64,000 nucleotides of DNA, taken from Scatophagus argus (taxonomy: Eukaryota; Chordata; Actinopteri; Scatophagidae). Both the position numbers and the translations under genes were made by a program. The stretch is taken from positions 6,643,501 to 6,707,500 of the forward strand of contig NC_058502.1 in NCBI RefSeq assembly GCF_020382885.2. The letters run 5' to 3'. Under the pieces are notes generated by a model. That model was not told where the DNA came from, made no database searches, and was given only the letters and a program-made list of their open reading frames with translations. This document shows, piece by piece, positions 60,401 through 64,000 of this stretch (position 1 is its first letter; each line of letters begins with the position of its first letter).

Positions 60401-61564
60401 ACGAGCTTAAAAAAAGATCTAAATCTCTAACAGCAGAAGCAAGAATCAAACTTACAGCATGCAGCTCCTGAAAAATGTAAGAGGAAACAGATGCTTGTGC
60501 TGCTTTGACGAAAGGCAGAGGAAGAGAAAGTGGTTCAAAAATGACAGTCCAATCTGTAGAGGCCTGCGCTCTAAAAGCTATTAGCTAGCCTAATGCTACA
60601 AAACACGGTAGCTCTTAATGCCACACAGAGGGCCAAGCGCTGGCAGGTCCGCTACAAGACAATAAAGGCCAGATAAAAAGCATCAGCTGTAAAATTAAAA
60701 ACGGATGAAACTGCGGCTCAGGGGCTCGAGGCTTCTTGCAGTTCTCTGCGAGGTTACAATCACACAATATTAAAAGGGAAACACAGAGACAGAAAAATTT
60801 ACTGAGAAGCCTGACAAGATGAAACCTGATCTGAGAGGTTTACTATGTTACCTGATCAACACACCTCAAAACTTAGTGTTGAGAAATAAATACATGGAGG
60901 CAGGTAGGTGAACTAGAAGTACATCAGAGGGAGAAAAATAGTTTTGCTTGATTTCCCGCACTCTTCTGTTCTCAGTTCAGATTTGTACAACCAGACACGC
61001 TCAACATTTGACAGTTAAAACAGCTTCTTCAGTTTGACATGGTTTCAACTTACTTCCAATTCAGCAGAATCATAAAATCCATTTCCTGATTTTACTGAAA
61101 TAATAAAACATAACAATGACCTTATTATTAGTCGTTAATTAGTCGCTTGTGCTTTCAGGGAATATTAATTAACAGGCTGAAGTGTCTGGCCCGTACAACA
61201 GAACGATTACATGCACAGAAGAGGATTTTATTTGCATCCATCGTTGATAACAGCTGCCCACGTCGGTGTCAGTTTCCCTGAATTACAGCTCAGTCCTGAA
61301 GCAAGTGCAGTCCACTACCAGCAAAGATGTGTGTGAGCCTACAGTATACTTTACAAAACTAGCTGCATCAATAACAGCATGGCACAACAGAGAAGATGAC
61401 AGTCCATCGGGTCCTGCAAGAGGTTATGCCGTCAGTTCCTCTGCTGGGTCCTCTCATGAACATGCAGTTTCTGCTTTGAGGCACTGGGGGGCGATGAAGA
61501 GCACAGTACACAGCAAGCCTACAGGTCCACAAGAGCAAATAAAGATGGGACAGAGACATGATGA

Positions 61565-61566
61565 TG

Positions 61567-61603
<37 letters not shown>
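61565..61603. repeat. (GT)n microsatellite
   Basis: A GT run with one GC interruption near the start, followed by a G-rich stretch. It lies in the predicted atl2 3' UTR, 136 bases past the stop codon. Confidence 0.9.
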
Positions 61604-61604
<1 letters not shown>

Positions 61605-61738
61605 GGGGGGGTGGGGTGTCAGCTTTGGTGTTGAACTAGTTCCACAGTTCTAGGATTGAACACAATGAGCGAGTGGGCAGGAGGGAGATGAACATGACAA
61701 GAGGGAAGACATGATGATGATGATGAAGAGGAAGAGCG

Positions 61739-61858
61739 TCAGTGAGTCTTTAACTTGGTGTGCTGTGAGCCCTGTTCCGTCAAGCTGGCTTTGATAGAGT
61801 TAACCACCGTCTGCCTGACGTTGTCTTCCATATAATGTTCACTTAATGGCTTCAAAAC
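61739..61858 (-). CDS. atl2: atl2 C-terminal exon (VLKP type)
   Basis: The acceptor ACCTGCAG leads into 39 codons, [20 protein letters not shown] through TKLKTH, and stop TGA at 61739-61741. This is the conserved amphipathic-helix tail of ATL2. Confidence 0.92.
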   Translation of the reverse strand, partial: VLKPLSEHYMEDNVRQTVVNSIKASLTEQGSQHTKLKTH

Positions 61859-63999
61859 CTGCAGGTGAGGAGAAAGGGGAGACAAAAAGAGGGTTTTGTG
61901 TGAGAACAAGTCAAACTAACTCAGCAGAAATCAGTTCATAAAAGGGGACAAAGAAACTGAAAGAAAGCAAGTTAGGAAAGAGAGAAACATTTAAAATAAA
62001 GGAACAAAAACAGGATACAGTCTCCGACATGCTGACCGAACATAATCAACTCACAAGACAACAGAACAAAACTTCTTCAACAGAATAAGAAAAAAACATT
62101 AAAGGAAAAAGAAAGCAGCCAGCTAAGATTAATAACCGTTTGGGCAGGCTTTAAATCCTTGAGATTATGAGATGGACCCAGCGCTACATTCAGTGAAGTT
62201 CAAAGGATGTCCACGCTGAGTGGGATCCAGGGGCGAAAGTATAAGAAACCAGCACCACCGGGCTGAAAATTAATAATAATAAAATAAAAAAAGCCAGCAA
62301 ACTGCAGAAGTTTCAGCATTAAAAGTAAGTTTAACAGTCTGTAAATCCACAAGTCGTCCAGCAGCTACTTAGTCTTCTTGTAGTTGTTGTTGAGAGGAGA
62401 CAGAGCTCTGAGTCCCAGTGTCACTCCTGATGGGAATGAGGGGAGGAGAGAGACGGGCCAAGCCAGGCGGCTCCTGACAGGCTCCAAAAGTTTGGAAAAC
62501 ACCTGAGAGAACAGCAGGGAGGAACGAAGGAGTTAAACAGGGAACAAGACTGACAGGCAGACAGATGGTGGAGCAGAAAGAGGGGGAAAAAAAGATGGAG
62601 AGAAACTGATCCCGAAGTTTGGGGAGAGATTAAGGAGAAATATGGGGAACAAAAGAAAAGAGGAGAGATGAATGACTGAAGAAAAACGGTAAATGTTGAA
62701 CAATATAAATGAAAAGAACACAGGAAACCGGTAGCAGGAAGTGGAGGGAGAGAAAAGGAAAAGGAAAGGAAATGAGGCAGGATGTTGTGAACGTCAGGCA
62801 GGCAGAAGATCAGAAAAAAGGGACGCAACACCTCTCACCTTTCTGACTGTCTTCTGTAAAGCAGAGGAAAGGGGGAGAGAGACAAAAGCAGAGGAAGGGG
62901 GGAGAAGTCAGAGGACACATGAGGGCTACGTTTGTGGAGCATCCCAAACATTCAAGACACTCAAATAGATGAAAAACACAGACAATCTGGCTTCATATTT
63001 GTACTCCTGAGCACAGAGGTCAACAAATGATGGCCGACCGCAGAGAGAGAAAATAAAAATGAGTGCTGACAGAGTGTCAGTGTGGAGGGTGAAGTGAAAC
63101 CCTTTAGAGTATGTGAGATGGACGATGGGATGTGAAGACACAGAAGACAATCATCAACATCTAGTGGACGGAAGGGAAAACACAGAGACAACAGGACAGA
63201 GTTTTGGTTCTCGGGCCTTTAAAAAAAAAACAACAAAACCTAAAAGTGAACAGTAATGAAAGAAACTTCAGTGAGAAAACCACAAGAAAATCAGAGGAAA
63301 CAACAATAGCTCAGATGATAAAACACAGACACACACTGTAGTGTATACTGTTGAATTCCCGGAGAAAAATAAAATGAAGAAAAGGTCACTCACTTAATAA
63401 ATTAATTAATAAATAAAAATGTTGTTGTTACTGTCATTTTCCTAATGTAATGAAGACAGTTTCTATATTATTATAAACCTAACGAACCAGCTGCAATAAA
63501 ACGGAATCTGCTCAACAAACTTCCATTTTCCAGTTCTGCCCCATTTCACCTACAGTGTACCTACAATTTCTAGCTTAAAATGCCTGATATAAACTCCTAT
63601 AGCATAATATCTCAACAACCATCAACAACAACCACTATGAATTTAGCCATTTAATTGTTATCCTTTCAGCCAAACCAGGTGAACTAACCTGGGCACAAAC
63701 ACACACACAGACACACACAGACTACCCACCTGTTCCCAGAGTGTCTCGGCCACCAGATCTATCATCGTTCCCACCTCCCGAAACTCTCCAGAATACTTCA
63801 CATACGCCCAGACGCAGAGCGACAGCAACGCCAACCCCATGACCAGGTTAGCCAGCGCTGCTAAGGTGCTCAGACCGATGAAGCCCGTCACCCCCGACAA
63901 CACGTAGGTGACAAACATGACCGCGAAAAGTGTGGCGGGTGTGCGCGCTGTGTAGAAGATGTTTTTGCCGTCATTGTGCTTGGAGAAGTTGCTGTAAGC
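61739..63999 (-). CDS. atl2: Atlastin-2-like ER-fusion GTPase, C-terminal part only
   Basis: Atlastins are dynamin-related GTPases that fuse ER tubules. Only the 3' end of the gene is in the window; the GTPase domain and middle domain lie beyond 64000. Exon 63730-63999 starts in frame at the window edge with [20 protein letters not shown] and covers the membrane hairpin: [20 protein letters not shown] and [20 protein letters not shown], then [18 protein letters not shown]. It ends at CAG|GTGGGT in phase 0. Two in-phase terminal exons follow: 62365-62502 and 61739-61858. The latter's tail ([20 protein letters not shown]) matches the human ATL2 main tail closely; the former's starts VFSKLLEP and ends LNNNYKKTK, resembling the alternative ATL2 tail. 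The paralogue call rests on these tails; ATL1 and ATL3 tails differ. Strand and identity are secure; the exact transcript set is not. Confidence 0.9.
62365..62502 (-). CDS. atl2: atl2 alternative C-terminal exon (VFSK type)
   Basis: An acceptor TCTCTCAG leads in phase 0 into 45 codons starting [13 protein letters not shown], ending LNNNYKKTK, with stop TAG at 62365-62367. The tail is basic and differs from the VLKP tail. The surroundings are pyrimidine-rich on this strand. As it has no visible nearby AATAAA, the transcript may read through to the shared 3' UTR. Confidence 0.75.
   Translation of the reverse strand: MFSKLLEPVRSRLAWPVSLLPSFPSGVTLGLRALSPLNNNYKKTK
62400..62900 (+). repeat. Purine-rich tract over atl2 alternative exons
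   Basis: A/G-rich on the plus strand, so pyrimidine-rich in the atl2 transcript. It provides the strong pyrimidine tracts of the microexon and creates a spurious Ser/Phe/Leu-rich 136-codon frame. Confidence 0.65.
62839..62853 (-). CDS. atl2: Candidate 15-nt atl2 microexon
   Basis: On the minus strand, a long pyrimidine tract ends in CTCTGCTTTACAG, followed by AAGACAGTCAGAAAG (Lys-Thr-Val-Arg-Lys) and the donor GTGAGAGG. Fifteen bases in phase 0 fit between the hairpin exon and either terminal exon without breaking the frame. A UGC motif 8-10 bases before the exon is a feature of neural microexons that depend on SRRM4. It is not proven to be used. Confidence 0.5.
63730..63999 (-). CDS. atl2: atl2 membrane-hairpin exon (partial, runs off the window)
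   Basis: Encodes the end of the middle domain and the two hydrophobic segments of the intramembrane hairpin. The 90 codons are open throughout. The donor is GAACAG|GTGGGT. Confidence 0.93.
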
Positions 64000-64000
64000 C

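Larger units (their letters stand above)
59293..61738 (-). other. atl2: Predicted atl2 3' UTR
   Basis: No coding is seen on either strand. The interval holds the fold-back element at 59865-60400 and the GT repeat at 61565-61603. The end is inferred from the AATAAA candidates at 59267-59292. Confidence 0.4.

Noticed and set aside
62421..62831. 136-codon minus-strand open frame, Ser/Phe/Leu-rich
   Set aside because: It overlaps the pyrimidine-rich atl2 intron and alternative exon in another frame, and is explained by base composition.

Overview
The window is vertebrate nuclear DNA, almost certainly from a teleost fish of percomorph type. The reasons are compact but intron-rich genes with GT/AG splice sites, abundant CA/GT microsatellites, Tc1-type transposon remnants, and several interspersed repeats with sequence typical of percomorph genomes. 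No species is claimed. Exon models below were built by hand from splice sites, reading phase and recall of the human protein families; no alignment or database search was run.

Four protein genes can be supported. (1) adss2, minus strand, 18886 down to 4127: complete, 13 coding exons, 458 codons, the IMP-to-adenylosuccinate enzyme of AMP synthesis. (2) A two-exon C2H2 zinc-finger gene, plus strand, 20495-22266: 394 codons, six fingers, divergent from adss2 across a 1.6-kb shared promoter interval. (3) slc29a1 (equilibrative nucleoside transporter ENT1), plus strand, 45950-55585: complete, 12 coding exons, 444 codons, with a probable TATA-driven non-coding first exon at about 45318-45372. (4) The 3' end of an atlastin-2 gene (atl2), minus strand, entering at 64000 and ending at 61739. 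It has two alternative C-terminal exons and a candidate 15-nt microexon between the membrane hairpin and the tail. slc29a1 and atl2 are convergent.

Layout: 1-4126 non-coding, probably including the adss2 3' UTR; 4127-18886 adss2, whose 6.6-kb first intron holds retroelement relics; 18887-20494 divergent promoter region; 20495-22.6 kb zinc-finger gene; 22.7-45.3 kb a long gene-poor interval with a Tc1 derivative, fish repeats, CTCF-like motifs and possible remote 5' exons; 45.3-57.1 kb slc29a1 with a second Tc1 derivative in an intron; 57.1-59.3 kb convergent intergenic DNA with a third Tc1-related piece; 59.3-64 kb the atl2 3' end, with a long fold-back element in the predicted 3' UTR.

Two genes touch purine metabolism (adss2 makes AMP from IMP; ENT1 moves nucleosides, including adenosine), but nothing shows that the link is more than coincidence. 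The most interesting signals are in atl2: the alternative tails and the microexon with a UGC-containing pyrimidine tract, which suggest splice control of the C-terminal region of an ER-fusion GTPase.
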